From contig JBGTQJ010000025.1 of NCBI GenBank assembly GCA_041941305.1, positions 1 through 64,000 on the forward strand: a stretch of 64,000 nucleotides of DNA. The letters are read 5' to 3'. Source of the DNA: JANSWP01 sp041941305. Lineage in GTDB: Bacteria > Bacteroidota > Bacteroidia > Chitinophagales > Saprospiraceae. The notes under the pieces are model-generated. The model was given only the letters and a program-made list of their open reading frames with translations, made no database searches and had not been told where the DNA came from. Of the stretch, positions 23,122 through 32,679 are shown piece by piece (position 1 is the stretch's first letter; each line of letters starts with the position of its first letter). Position numbers and translations under genes: made by a program.

Positions 23122-24054
23122 TTAGCCTCCCTGCAAGTTTCCTCGATCAATTTTAGGACCACTGGTATCATCCATTACGACCTCAACTTTTACCTTTCCT
23201 TTAGACTTGATTTTTATACTTTTGGAATATTCATCAGTAGTTACTTGATTATCCAATTCAATATAAAGTTCCCTTAAATATTTTTTTTCATTTAGGTCTA
23301 TTTTTATCTCACCATAACCAGTTTTATTTAGAATAATATCTTGATTAATATTAGTAACAGTGATTGAAAAAGTACCATCAGTAGGTGTTTGCGTAGAACT
23401 TCCTCCATCCCATCTTATCTCTGTCATATTAAGAGGTGCTCTGTTTCCTCTTTTAGCAATTACTTTTCCTGTTATTACCAAGGGATCTGTACCTGCTGCA
23501 TTATACTTTGGATCAAGAACACACTCTACACTTGGATTTTTTCCTCTGGTTTTCAAAGTCAATTGTTTATCGAAATCTAAATCCGGAGTTGTATTACTTG
23601 GGTCGTTTGGGTCATTTGGATCACTTGGATTATAGACTCCCTCTCCTTGTAAATAAACAGTTAGCTCAGATAGATCCTGATTATCATCTGTCATTTCTAC
23701 CCACAAATCATTATAATCCTCCATTGAGAATTTTAGCTTTGGATTTGTTGCACCGGTAAACAATAGAAATTTTCCAATATGGCTACCAGAACCGGATCTT
23801 GTAATAGTTCTAACATCCTTTTCGTCTGTAATTAATGCATATTCAAGATTCTCATTTTGCATTGACGGAACATAACTTTTACGCACCCATCCTGTAATTG
23901 TTAAGAATGATTGGGGAGTATTTAATGCAGCATCGAGACTATCGTTAGATATTATCTTAGTTTCATTTTCCTTGGGAGATTGTTTGGGCTGGCACCCCAG
24001 TAAACAAATAAATAAAATCAAAAAGGAAGACATTAATACTTTGAAACGTGTCAT
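23122..24054 (-). CDS. secreted lipoprotein of the caspase operon, C-terminal MDD-GP motif
   Basis: The 310-residue lipoprotein (lipobox LLGC, Cys21) contains beta-sandwich-like segments: LTITGWVRKSYVPS, LVITGKVIAKRGNRAP, and a repetitive linker NPSDPNDPNDPSNTTPD. Its end, KVKVEVVMDDTSGPKID, closely matches the end of the upstream neighbour (TKVEVVMDDSHGPTIL). This shared tail suggests a common recognition or processing site. It is the third gene of a minus-strand operon behind a secreted caspase. Function unknown. Confidence 0.75.
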   Translation of the reverse strand: MTRFKVLMSSFLILFICLLGCQPKQSPKENETKIISNDSLDAALNTPQSFLTITGWVRKSYVPSMQNENLEYALITDEKDVRTITRSGSGSHIGKFLLFTGATNPKLKFSMEDYNDLWVEMTDDNQDLSELTVYLQGEGVYNPSDPNDPNDPSNTTPDLDFDKQLTLKTRGKNPSVECVLDPKYNAAGTDPLVITGKVIAKRGNRAPLNMTEIRWDGGSSTQTPTDGTFSITVTNINQDIILNKTGYGEIKIDLNEKKYLRELYIELDNQVTTDEYSKSIKIKSKGKVKVEVVMDDTSGPKIDRGNLQGG

Positions 24055-24139
24055 AATTTTATTTGCTTTTGAATTGAAAAAGTATGCTCCATTTTCATTA
24101 TTTAGCCTTGTAATATTGTTTAATGAAATCTACATTACT

Positions 24140-24994
24140 TTATCCTGGAAAACCCAAAATTGTTGGACCATGTGAATCATCCATTACCACTTCAACCTTA
24201 GTTTTATTCTTGTTTTTGCCTTTTACTTTAATTGCCTTTTGGAAATAATTTCCACTTTTTCCTGGGTCCAATACCACATTAATACCTGATACTTGATTTC
24301 TACCTTCTAATTCGACTTTCACTGGCAAAAATGTACTTAACCATGTAGTTTTCTTGAATTCAGGAATTGGATTTTCATTATCATCAGGATTGGTTCTTAG
24401 TTCATATCCTCCTGAATCTGGATAATTTATTTTTGCTTCAGCATCAGCGATATCACTGATGATTGCATTTTTTAAAGAGCTCCGGTTTCCAAGAAAATTT
24501 ATTTTGTAAATTTTTCCTGTAAGTAATAGCTCTCCAGTTGCAGCAGGCCCATAATCATAGTCAAAAACAAGTTGTACTTTGTGTTCCTCATTGATTGTCC
24601 CGCTTATGATGAAATCTTTATCTAGATCACCTACTCCATCTGAAGAATAATTTTCTAAATGAACATTTATTCCTTTTACACCTTGGTTTCCACTAAGCAA
24701 TACGGTGATAGGTAATACCATTTGCTCACCATTTACAACTTTAGTAAACTTCAATTTTGGATTTGGTGCATTAGTATTTATGGTATATTTCCCATTTGAA
24801 CCTGTTGTATCATTGGCCCTAGGGATTTGAGTGTCATTTTCATCTTCTACTTTTACTCCAGAAAGTACTGAACCATTTGAATTATATACAGTACCTTTGA
24901 GAGTGAGAATTTGAGACTGTCCATTGAGCTCAGAATGGCACAATAAAATTAAAACAGTTAAGAACAGATTGAAAAATGAACGTATTTTTTTCAT
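24140..24994 (-). CDS. secreted carboxypeptidase-regulatory-like protein, C-terminal MDD-GP motif
   Basis: The 284-residue protein starts with a signal peptide (MKKIRSFFNLFLTVLILLCH...GQS). It continues with a carboxypeptidase-regulatory-like domain (LTLKGTVYNSNGSVLSGVKV ... GSNGKYTINT), common in Bacteroidota envelope proteins. The last 20 residues include KVEVVMDDSHGP, shared with the following gene. Its start codon lies ten bases downstream of the caspase stop, so translation of the two is likely coupled. Confidence 0.78.
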   Translation of the reverse strand: MKKIRSFFNLFLTVLILLCHSELNGQSQILTLKGTVYNSNGSVLSGVKVEDENDTQIPRANDTTGSNGKYTINTNAPNPKLKFTKVVNGEQMVLPITVLLSGNQGVKGINVHLENYSSDGVGDLDKDFIISGTINEEHKVQLVFDYDYGPAATGELLLTGKIYKINFLGNRSSLKNAIISDIADAEAKINYPDSGGYELRTNPDDNENPIPEFKKTTWLSTFLPVKVELEGRNQVSGINVVLDPGKSGNYFQKAIKVKGKNKNKTKVEVVMDDSHGPTILGFPG

Positions 24995-25004
24995 TTAAAC
25001 CCTT

Positions 25005-27209
25005 TTAATTGTTATTAGGAAAATACTTGTTTCTTAAATCTTTAAATCCCTTGCTTTTCTTCACAAAATCCAGATCTGAATCTTCCAGAATAAACTCAAT
25101 ATCATCTTCACCTTTTAGAAAAGCTTGTTCTAAATAATAAAGAGCGGATTTCAAGTCTTTTGTTAATGAAGAAAAACAGGCAAGGTGATAATAAGAATCT
25201 GAATCATTTGGATACAATTCCAAAACCTCTTTAAAATATCTCTCAGCTTTCTCATATTCCTCCTTTCCAAGATATAGGTAACCCAATTCAACTCTGCCAC
25301 TCATAAATTTTTTATTAAAATCTATAGACTTTAAAAACATCTCTTCCGCTATTTGAAGATCCTCTTCTTCATTGTAAATAATTCCTAAATAATAGTAAGG
25401 CAAATATTGATTAGGGTTTGTTTCTACAGATTTTTGATACGATTTTTTTGCATTGGGATAATCTTCTTGTTGATAATAGACAACTCCTAAATTTTGCCAG
25501 GCAATAGCATTGGAGGAATCAAGGGCAATGATTTTTTTGTAATAAAGACCAGCTTTTTCCAAGTCATCTAAATGATAATATAATCCCGCCAAGCTTTGTA
25601 AAACAAACACATCTTGTGAATCAATTGCCAATGCTTTTTCTAATAATATTTCAGCTTTATCAAATGCTTTATATTTTTTTGAATAGTCGAAAGCCATATA
25701 AGCAAATGGCATTGTCCAGGTTTCTATTTGTTCCGTTGCCAAAATAGCGTGCTGGTAAGCAGAATCAGGATCTTCCAAAACACCTGAAAAACACAATTGC
25801 ATATAAAAATGCACATGCGGCGCATACTCCTCATATTCCAAAGACAGCTTATACTTATCAATAATTTTCTGCCCAAAGGTTTTATCTTTTGACTGAGGAT
25901 TCTCCAGCCACATCAACAAGCCTTCAAAAAAATATTGTCGAGCTTTAAGATTGTCGTACATGTAATGCTTTTCTCCCAATAATTCCGCGGAGCGCTCAAT
26001 GTAGCGAGGGTAGTTTTTGTATTTCTGCACTTTTACGATTCTGGATTGGGTGATTTCTCGGGTATTGGATTTTAATAATTGATTCAAAACCTGTTGAGCA
26101 TCATCTTGCAAAGCAACTGCGTAGTTTCTGGTAATTTTGGAATATAGGGGTTTCAATTCAGGTTTTTGAATCATTTGTTGGAAATAGTAATCCGCACAAG
26201 CCGCTTTAGGCTCCAAAAATCGCTTTTCAATAATTGCCTTTTCAAATAGCGCGTATATTTCTTGAGTGATAGAGTCCTGAAGATCAAAAACCAGATCTTC
26301 TATAGCCCTGGAACCTAAAGTTGTAATTTGAGGTAAATTGGCTTGCCTCTTTTTCCTTAGGTCATTTAGAACAGATTCGTCTACAAAGGATAGGATTTCA
26401 TTCTTATCCCCTACGGTTACCGGTAGTTGGTTTATTGGGGCAACTTCTCTAGATACCATATCTTCCAAATAACGTTCTATTTCCAATAGATTTACTGAAA
26501 GGTCTGCATTTCTATCTGCCATACCCGTCAGTCCATCAATTAGGTGAAATGAAAAAGCACCTCGACCGCCACCCCATTGTGCTCCTTCTACACTATACTC
26601 ATTTGCTTGGCAAGAAAGAATTTTTACTTCGTTGGAGAATTGTTCCTTCAGTGCGGCTGTCGTTCTTTGAGGACCATCGATACGACTTCCTGCAAGGTTG
26701 CCTGAACGGCAGGCATCTGTAATCAAAATAACCTTATTTTGATTCTTTTGGGTTAAGGTATTTACAATTTCTTGTAAGTCTAACAAAGAAACTGTTCCAG
26801 AAGCTGCATAATAGCTGGGCAAGGCATCCCAAACCAACAAATAGCCAGGTTGACTCACCAATGCCGTTTCTACATCACTATGCCCAGAGAAGTAAATAAT
26901 AACCTTATCTCTGGGCTTTGCCTTTTCCAGCAAACCATACAATTCCATCAACACGCTTCCTCTAGTGGCATATTCGTTAGTCAACAAAACAATTTGTTCT
27001 TCATCCAGGCTGCCTCCGGCGGGCGACTGAAGAAAGCTAGCAAAAGCCTCGGCATCCTTATGTGCATATTTTAAATCGGGGATCCCCTCATCCTGATAAT
27101 CCGAAATCCCAATAACCACTGCATAAGTATCCCCAAGGTGAAGATTTTGCGAAAAAGCAAAAAAAGGAAGCAATAAGAAATAAATAGATGAGAATATTCG
27201 GGCCGACAT
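25005..27209 (-). CDS. secreted caspase-like (C14) protease with TPR repeats
   Basis: The start at 27209 (MSARIFSS...FFAFSQ) gives a signal peptide; a longer frame begins at 27233. The caspase-like domain (about 25-280) has the His/Cys dyad in YFSGHSD (His110) and ITDACRSG (Cys167), plus the GGGRGAFSFHLIDGL block. A middle domain (about 315-460) with NYAVALQDDAQQ and AELLGEKHYMYDNLKARQYF is shared by all members here. Eight or so TPR units follow (IAWQNLGVVYYQQEDYPNAK and similar). Predicted to act outside the cytoplasm. Known prokaryotic caspase homologues cleave after basic residues; specificity here is unknown. First gene of a three-gene operon. Confidence 0.88.
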   Translation of the reverse strand: MSARIFSSIYFLLLPFFAFSQNLHLGDTYAVVIGISDYQDEGIPDLKYAHKDAEAFASFLQSPAGGSLDEEQIVLLTNEYATRGSVLMELYGLLEKAKPRDKVIIYFSGHSDVETALVSQPGYLLVWDALPSYYAASGTVSLLDLQEIVNTLTQKNQNKVILITDACRSGNLAGSRIDGPQRTTAALKEQFSNEVKILSCQANEYSVEGAQWGGGRGAFSFHLIDGLTGMADRNADLSVNLLEIERYLEDMVSREVAPINQLPVTVGDKNEILSFVDESVLNDLRKKRQANLPQITTLGSRAIEDLVFDLQDSITQEIYALFEKAIIEKRFLEPKAACADYYFQQMIQKPELKPLYSKITRNYAVALQDDAQQVLNQLLKSNTREITQSRIVKVQKYKNYPRYIERSAELLGEKHYMYDNLKARQYFFEGLLMWLENPQSKDKTFGQKIIDKYKLSLEYEEYAPHVHFYMQLCFSGVLEDPDSAYQHAILATEQIETWTMPFAYMAFDYSKKYKAFDKAEILLEKALAIDSQDVFVLQSLAGLYYHLDDLEKAGLYYKKIIALDSSNAIAWQNLGVVYYQQEDYPNAKKSYQKSVETNPNQYLPYYYLGIIYNEEEDLQIAEEMFLKSIDFNKKFMSGRVELGYLYLGKEEYEKAERYFKEVLELYPNDSDSYYHLACFSSLTKDLKSALYYLEQAFLKGEDDIEFILEDSDLDFVKKSKGFKDLRNKYFPNNN

Positions 27210-27233
27210 TCTTGGTATTTTAGGTGTAAACAC

Positions 27234-27726
27234 AGTGTCTCAAAACCTGGATACTAAAATAGATATTTTTTTCAAAATAAGTTCATGTTCCCAAAAAAAC
27301 AAGGATGCCGTCACTCTCGCGCGGGCATCCTTGCAGATGAGGTGTTCTAATACCGCTCCCGAAGGGGACCCTCATATTTGAACCCATGAACATATTCCTG
27401 GTAGATAGATTTGAGTATTTTAAAATAGGTTACCCAAAATAGCTAACTATCATTTTTCTTTTTTTCAAAGTAACATTTGAAGGGTTATCCAAATAAACTT
27501 AAGGATATTGTTATTTCTTTTAAGTTAATGTTCTTAATATTACTGTTAATCGGTCATAAAATTCCATAAGTGATTGTTTTTGCTCTATATTGTGTTTTGC
27601 TGATCTGGATGAAAACATTAAGCAACCTATACCTATTCACAATTCCTGCTGCTAAGATTTTCTCGTTACCAATTGAGCTTATTCAAATAATTTTATTTAG
27701 AAAACCTACATTAAACCCGTACATCT
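27234..27726. other. divergent upstream region of two caspase loci
   Basis: This AT-rich region separates the divergent caspase genes. CAAGGATGCC (27300-27309) and GGCATCCTTG (27324-27333) form a hairpin. No -7 box stood out. The last 30 bases before 27727 are nearly identical to those before 28663. Confidence 0.5.
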
Positions 27727-28104
27727 ATGAAAAACCTGCCATTAGCCATTTGTTTATTGGGTTTAATGCTTTGCTCTTTTTTAGGTGCACAAAATTTGGA
27801 TATAGATACGACCAATACTTATGCTGTAGTGGTTGGTATTTCCGACTATCAGGATGAACTAATTCCTGATCTTAAATATGCTCATCAGGATGCAGAGGCT
27901 TTCGCGAATTTTTTGAGGTCTCCAGTTGGAGGAGCTTTAGATGAAGATCACTTAAAAGTATTAATCAATGAAGAAGCGACTCAGGGAAATCTTGATGCTG
28001 AGCTGGATTGGCTTTGGGATATTGCCAAAGAAAATGACAGGGTAATTATCTACTTTTCCGTGACCAGAGTCCTCTTCGAGAGACTCTGCCAATTACGGAC
28101 CTGA
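27727..28104 (+). pseudogene. truncated caspase copy ending before the catalytic His
   Basis: The first 111 residues nearly equal those of the full gene at 28663 (MKNLPL.ICLLGLMLCSFLGAQ signal peptide, then TYAVVVGISDY). Identity stops at VIIYFS, just before the catalytic GHGD, and a foreign tail VTRVLFERLCQLRT leads to a stop. The junction (about 28060) adjoins a small hairpin, GAGTC-CTCTTCGAGA-GACTC. It could still produce an exported fragment but cannot be a protease. Confidence 0.8.
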
Positions 28105-28662
28105 CTGCAAATTGCCTTAATCATTTATCCCGATAAATTCTTTCGACAATTAATTGTCAGAACCATAAGCTTTTGATTTTTCCCGAAGGGATGCCTTTGG
28201 CACAGTTCGTAAAATTTTTAAACATACTCTTATCTATTCTGGGTAACATTCGCAATAATTCCCAAATAAACAATTGGTAGTCATGCATTTTTTAGCAGAT
28301 TATTCCTATTATTACCATTAATAGGCAATTAAACACCATAACTGCTCAATTTTATTACACAAGGTGATTTTTACATTCTGCTAAAAAACAATAAATACCC
28401 AACACCCAAACGCAATTCCTACTGCTAAAAAGATATTTGAATTTAACTTTTTCCTTATATGAGATTATTTTCTTGCCATGCTTCGTTGCCAAAATACTCA
28501 TTTAGCGCTGCTAAACTCCGCTTTTGGCGCCTTGCCTGACAAAAAACTATCTCTCATATGAATAAAACCCTAAACTCAAACAGCTTCTAAGATTTCCTCG
28601 TTCGCCTGTTGAACATATCCATTATTTTTTTATCAAATTTTCTTCATTAAACCCGTACATCT
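28105..28662. other. spacer between truncated and full caspase genes, with repeat copies
   Basis: It contains TTTTTCCCGAAGGGATGCC (from about 28177), the reverse complement of a sequence at 59697-59723. It also carries a palindromic insert (about 28458-28560) with core TAGCGCTGCTA. That insert appears to interrupt a leader segment (AATTCCTxCTGCTAA ... TAAGATTTCCTCGTT) that is continuous before the truncated copy near 27640-27670. Confidence 0.6.
28458..28560. repeat. palindromic repeat, TAGCGCTGCTA family, copy A
   Basis: The flanks TTATATGAGAT-ATTTT and AAAACTATCTC-CATATGA are imperfectly inverted. The core AATACTCATTTAGCGCTGCT resembles AATACTCGCCGTAGCGCTGC at 59722 and a third copy near 59026. 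Confidence 0.6.
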
Positions 28663-31600
28663 ATGAAAAACCTGCCACTAACCATTTGTTTATTGGGTTT
28701 AATGCTTTGCTCTTTTTTAGGTGCCCAAAATTTGGATTTAGATACGACCAATACTTATGCGGTGGTTGTGGGTATTTCTGATTATGAGGATGAGCTAATT
28801 CCCGACCTTAAATATGCACATAGGGATGCGGAAGCTTTTGCAAATTTTTTGAGATCACCAGTTGGAGGAGCTTTAGATGAAGATCATCTAAAAGTATTAA
28901 TCAATGAAGAAGCAACACAGGGAAATCTTGGTGCTGAGCTTGATTGGCTTTGGGATATTGCCAAAGAAAATGACAGGGTAATCATTTACTTTTCCGGGCA
29001 TGGTGATGTGGAAAGAAAGAGTATTATTCAGCCTGGTTATTTGCTTTGTTATGATGCCCCCTCAAGGAATTATATGTCGGGGGGTGCCTTCCCTTTACCC
29101 ATGTTTCAGGATGTTATTTGGACCTTATCTCTAAAAAACAAAGCAAAGGTCGTTGTCGTCACAGATGCATGTCGCTCAGGGAAATTGGCCGGAAGTCAAA
29201 TCAATGGCAATCAATTGACCAATGATCATCTGAAAAAACGATTTGCCAATGAAGTCAAAATTCTCTCCTGCCAATCAAATGAATACAGTATTGAAGGCGA
29301 ACAATGGGGAGGCGGACGCGGTGTATTCAGCTATCATTTGCTCGATGGAATGTATGGTATGGCAAACCTTGATGATGACCATTCGGTCAATTTGATGGAA
29401 ATTCGCCGCTACCTGGAAGATAAAGTTTCCGTGGAAGTGGCACCCCAAAGTCAAATTCCAATAACTGTTGGCAATTCAAAAGAAAAATTGACAACTGTAT
29501 TTCCCGAAATTTTAATGGAGTTAAGAGACGGAAGAAAAGGGCAAATGCAGCTTTTCTCAACAACGGAATCCAAAAGCATGGAACAGGATGTTTTAGAACA
29601 GGCAGATACAAACATCGTGGAAATGTATCTGGCTTTCAAACAATCCCTTAAGGACAAACAGTTTTTTGAACCCCAAAATGCCTGTGCAGATTTTTATTAT
29701 GAAAAATTGAGTCAGGAGCCGATATTGGAAAGGCTGCATTCGAATATGCGCCGAAATTACGCCGCCGCCCTTCAGGATGATGCCCAACAAACCATTAAGA
29801 CCATCATAGATTCGGATTCCACGGAACTCGTTCATTATTCACGTGCGAATGATAAGTATCGCCTTTATCCGATTTCTTTAGAAAGAGCTATGGAACTCCT
29901 GGGGGAAGAGCACTATATGTACAATACCCTGATGGCCAGACTGCGCTATTTTGAAGGATTGAATTTGCGCCTTTATTTTAATATATACAAGGATGATTCT
30001 TTGAGGATAGCAGCCCTTGAAAAACAAAATCAATCGCTTGCTTTGCAAGACTCCGCCGCCCATGTTTATTATGAAATGGTCCATCTTCAAAAGTCCTGGG
30101 TTGAAGCTGAACCCTATTTTAAAAAAGCAATTGACTTAGCACCTGCCTGGGTCACTCCAAATATCCGTCTATTTTATGTTTACAGAAGATCTTCCCGTCT
30201 TTCGAAAGCTTATGAAATTATCAAAAACCTCCTGGACAGGAACCCGATTTGCTCTGATGGTGAATTGGGTAACTTATACAATCTTTACGGAAAAGTTTCT
30301 CAGGATCTTGGCAAATATGAAGAAGCAGAAGCGGCCCTTTTAAAGGCAATGGAACTTAATCCTAAAAACGGAGAACCTGCTCATGCATTGTCGATTTTGT
30401 ATGACAATCTGGGTCGATATGAAGAAAGCGAAGCATTATGGGATAAATATTTCACTAAAAATCCCAATAGTCAGTGGAATGTCACTCGTGCAGGAAGGTC
30501 CAAATACAATATGGGGAAGCTCGATGAGGCAATTCAGTTATACAAAAAGAGTTTGGAAGCATATCAGGGGAATTTCCACCTGAGAGGTGAATTATCCATG
30601 CTACTTAATGAAGCCGGCTATAAAGAAGAGGCATTAGAGGTTGCGGAAACCAATTTCCAAATGACATTTTCGAATCCTACTTCTTTTGTTGCTCCGGCTG
30701 GTATCTTTAGTGAAGTCGAGCTTTATGATGAAGCGGTTGATCTCGTAAAGCTGAACAGGGAAAAACTGCCTAAATACCCTGGTCCTAATTTTCTTATTAT
30801 TGATTATCTTTTATTGCAGGGCAATATTGAAGCAGCCCGAAGGGAAGCCCAAAAAGCAGTCGAATTACTTCCCGGTATCCCTATTATTAAATTGGCAGAA
30901 GGGTTTGCAGCATACAAAAATAAAGAATTTGAAAGATTTGATTCCATCAGTTCTGAGCTTATTGAATCTGCTCCGAATGATGCATCATGGCCCATTTATA
31001 TTGGTATTTGGCACAAAAACCACGGCAATTTTGACCTTGCGGAAAAATACCTTAAACAGGCTCTTGAGTTGAATAAGCTGGATGCTTATTCCTGGTTAGT
31101 TCTTGCCGAATTGTATTATTCATTTGGCAAATGCCCGGAAGTTTTAGCATCCTTAAATGAAGGCTTGAGTGCCTTGCCAAATCACCGTTTGCTCAAACAG
31201 GAACAGGCCATCATGACCTGCCTGTGCGATTCTTCGGAGAAAGCAAGACCCCTGTTTCTGGAAGAAGAAAGGCTGCAACCCGGTTTTTTAAAAATCTGGG
31301 AATTTTTGGAAGCCATCCGACTGGAAAATTATGATGTTGCGGTAAAAACGTGGCGGGAAACCCGAACCCTTTTCAGGACAGATCACCTTTTACCACTTTA
31401 CATGGGCGCATTGATAAAAACGGGAGATTTGGAAGCAGCTGTTGAAGTATTAAAGTTGACGAATTTTAAAATATTGAATTATCAGTTGCTACAAACAGCT
31501 TCATTTCCAGACGCCCTAAGACAACATCCAGAATATAAGATTTATTTACAGAGGAATTATCCCGAATTATTTGAAGCCCCTCTTCCCGATAGCCTTTTGC

Positions 31601-32529
31601 AAGGCGTAAAAGAGCATCCTTATCAGGCTTATTATCACCGCTTCATGGGTTATTTTCTTCATCAGGAAAAGCGATACCACGAAGCTGAAGAATCCTTTTT
31701 GAAAAGCCTTGAAATTGAACCCGAAAATTCCTATGCGAGGCTCTTTTTGGCTGATATATATCTGAATCTGAACAGGAATGAAGAAGCTTCAAAAATACTT
31801 CCCGATTCACTTCATTTGGAAAAAGTTATGGCCTTATTCTACGCTGGAAAAGTTTATTATCAATTGAACAAAAAGCCTTTATCGGAAAAATACTTTATGC
31901 AGTTTGCAGAAACAGCTAGTTCCAGCGGGGGTTGGTTCAGATCGGCTAATTTTTACAATAATCATGGAGAAATGGATCTGGCGGAAGCATTTTATAAAAA
32001 AGCAATCGAAGTACGCCCGGAAAGGTTGTGGTACAGGAGCTATCTAACCATCCATTATTTTTTATCTGGAAAAAGGGATCAGGCTTTTCAAACGGTTGAT
32101 GAAAGCGTGAAATTAAATCCCGGACATTTGTCATTTCTTGCCTTGCGTGCCTTTATCCATTATATAAATACACCTGAAGAAGCTGAACCATATTTCAGAG
32201 AGGTCAATGCTTTGCAACCAGGATTTATTTCTATATGGGAAACAATGGAATTGATGAGAAAAAAACAATTTATTCAGGCAGAGGAAGCCTGGGAGGAAGC
32301 AGAAAAACAGTTTGGAGATTGGTGGATGTTATATCCAAAATACGCCTACCTGAAAATGAAAATTCAACAGAAAGAATACGATACTGCAATTACTGTTCTC
32401 GAAGAATTATTGAAAAGCAACAGACTTACCTACTACTACCTGCTCATTAGCGACAAATCGCTCGATCCTATTCGAGTTGATGAACGATTTAAAGCACTTA
32501 AGACGCATTATTTACCAGAAAAGGAATAA
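28663..32529 (+). CDS. secreted caspase-like (C14) protease with long TPR region
   Basis: The 1288-residue protein is the largest caspase of the window. Signal peptide (1-22), caspase domain with YFSGHGD (His113) and VTDACRSG (Cys170), the GGGRGVFSYHLLDGM block, then the shared middle domain (RRNYAAALQDDAQQ; MELLGEEHYMYNTLMARLRYF). From about residue 460 to the end it is almost entirely TPR-like helices (NLYGKVSQDLGKYEEAEAAL and others), about twice as long as in the neighbouring members. The TPR scaffold probably binds partner proteins. It precedes a SusC/SusD pair on the same strand, separated by a double hairpin. Confidence 0.88.
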   Translation: MKNLPLTICLLGLMLCSFLGAQNLDLDTTNTYAVVVGISDYEDELIPDLKYAHRDAEAFANFLRSPVGGALDEDHLKVLINEEATQGNLGAELDWLWDIAKENDRVIIYFSGHGDVERKSIIQPGYLLCYDAPSRNYMSGGAFPLPMFQDVIWTLSLKNKAKVVVVTDACRSGKLAGSQINGNQLTNDHLKKRFANEVKILSCQSNEYSIEGEQWGGGRGVFSYHLLDGMYGMANLDDDHSVNLMEIRRYLEDKVSVEVAPQSQIPITVGNSKEKLTTVFPEILMELRDGRKGQMQLFSTTESKSMEQDVLEQADTNIVEMYLAFKQSLKDKQFFEPQNACADFYYEKLSQEPILERLHSNMRRNYAAALQDDAQQTIKTIIDSDSTELVHYSRANDKYRLYPISLERAMELLGEEHYMYNTLMARLRYFEGLNLRLYFNIYKDDSLRIAALEKQNQSLALQDSAAHVYYEMVHLQKSWVEAEPYFKKAIDLAPAWVTPNIRLFYVYRRSSRLSKAYEIIKNLLDRNPICSDGELGNLYNLYGKVSQDLGKYEEAEAALLKAMELNPKNGEPAHALSILYDNLGRYEESEALWDKYFTKNPNSQWNVTRAGRSKYNMGKLDEAIQLYKKSLEAYQGNFHLRGELSMLLNEAGYKEEALEVAETNFQMTFSNPTSFVAPAGIFSEVELYDEAVDLVKLNREKLPKYPGPNFLIIDYLLLQGNIEAARREAQKAVELLPGIPIIKLAEGFAAYKNKEFERFDSISSELIESAPNDASWPIYIGIWHKNHGNFDLAEKYLKQALELNKLDAYSWLVLAELYYSFGKCPEVLASLNEGLSALPNHRLLKQEQAIMTCLCDSSEKARPLFLEEERLQPGFLKIWEFLEAIRLENYDVAVKTWRETRTLFRTDHLLPLYMGALIKTGDLEAAVEVLKLTNFKILNYQLLQTASFPDALRQHPEYKIYLQRNYPELFEAPLPDSLLQGVKEHPYQAYYHRFMGYFLHQEKRYHEAEESFLKSLEIEPENSYARLFLADIYLNLNRNEEASKILPDSLHLEKVMALFYAGKVYYQLNKKPLSEKYFMQFAETASSSGGWFRSANFYNNHGEMDLAEAFYKKAIEVRPERLWYRSYLTIHYFLSGKRDQAFQTVDESVKLNPGHLSFLALRAFIHYINTPEEAEPYFREVNALQPGFISIWETMELMRKKQFIQAEEAWEEAEKQFGDWWMLYPKYAYLKMKIQQKEYDTAITVLEELLKSNRLTYYYLLISDKSLDPIRVDERFKALKTHYLPEKE

Positions 32530-32533
32530 AAAA

Positions 32534-32618
32534 GTACCACGGCTCTCCAGAGCCGTGTAAAAGATTTCAACATTAAATCTCAATTTTCGAATTGCACGGC
32601 TTTGGAAAGCCGTGGTAC
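32534..32618. repeat. double hairpin between caspase and SusC genes
   Basis: CACGGCTCT-CC-AGAGCCGTG (32538-32557) and CACGGCTTT-GG-AAAGCCGTG (32595-32614) are two hairpins, which also pair with each other through GTACCACGGCT / AGCCGTGGTAC. It may end or stabilise the caspase transcript. Confidence 0.75.
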
Positions 32619-32679
32619 GTTTGTTTGAAAAGCTATTGCCAAATTAAAAAATTTAGTGTTAACTAAACCTCTACCCGCA

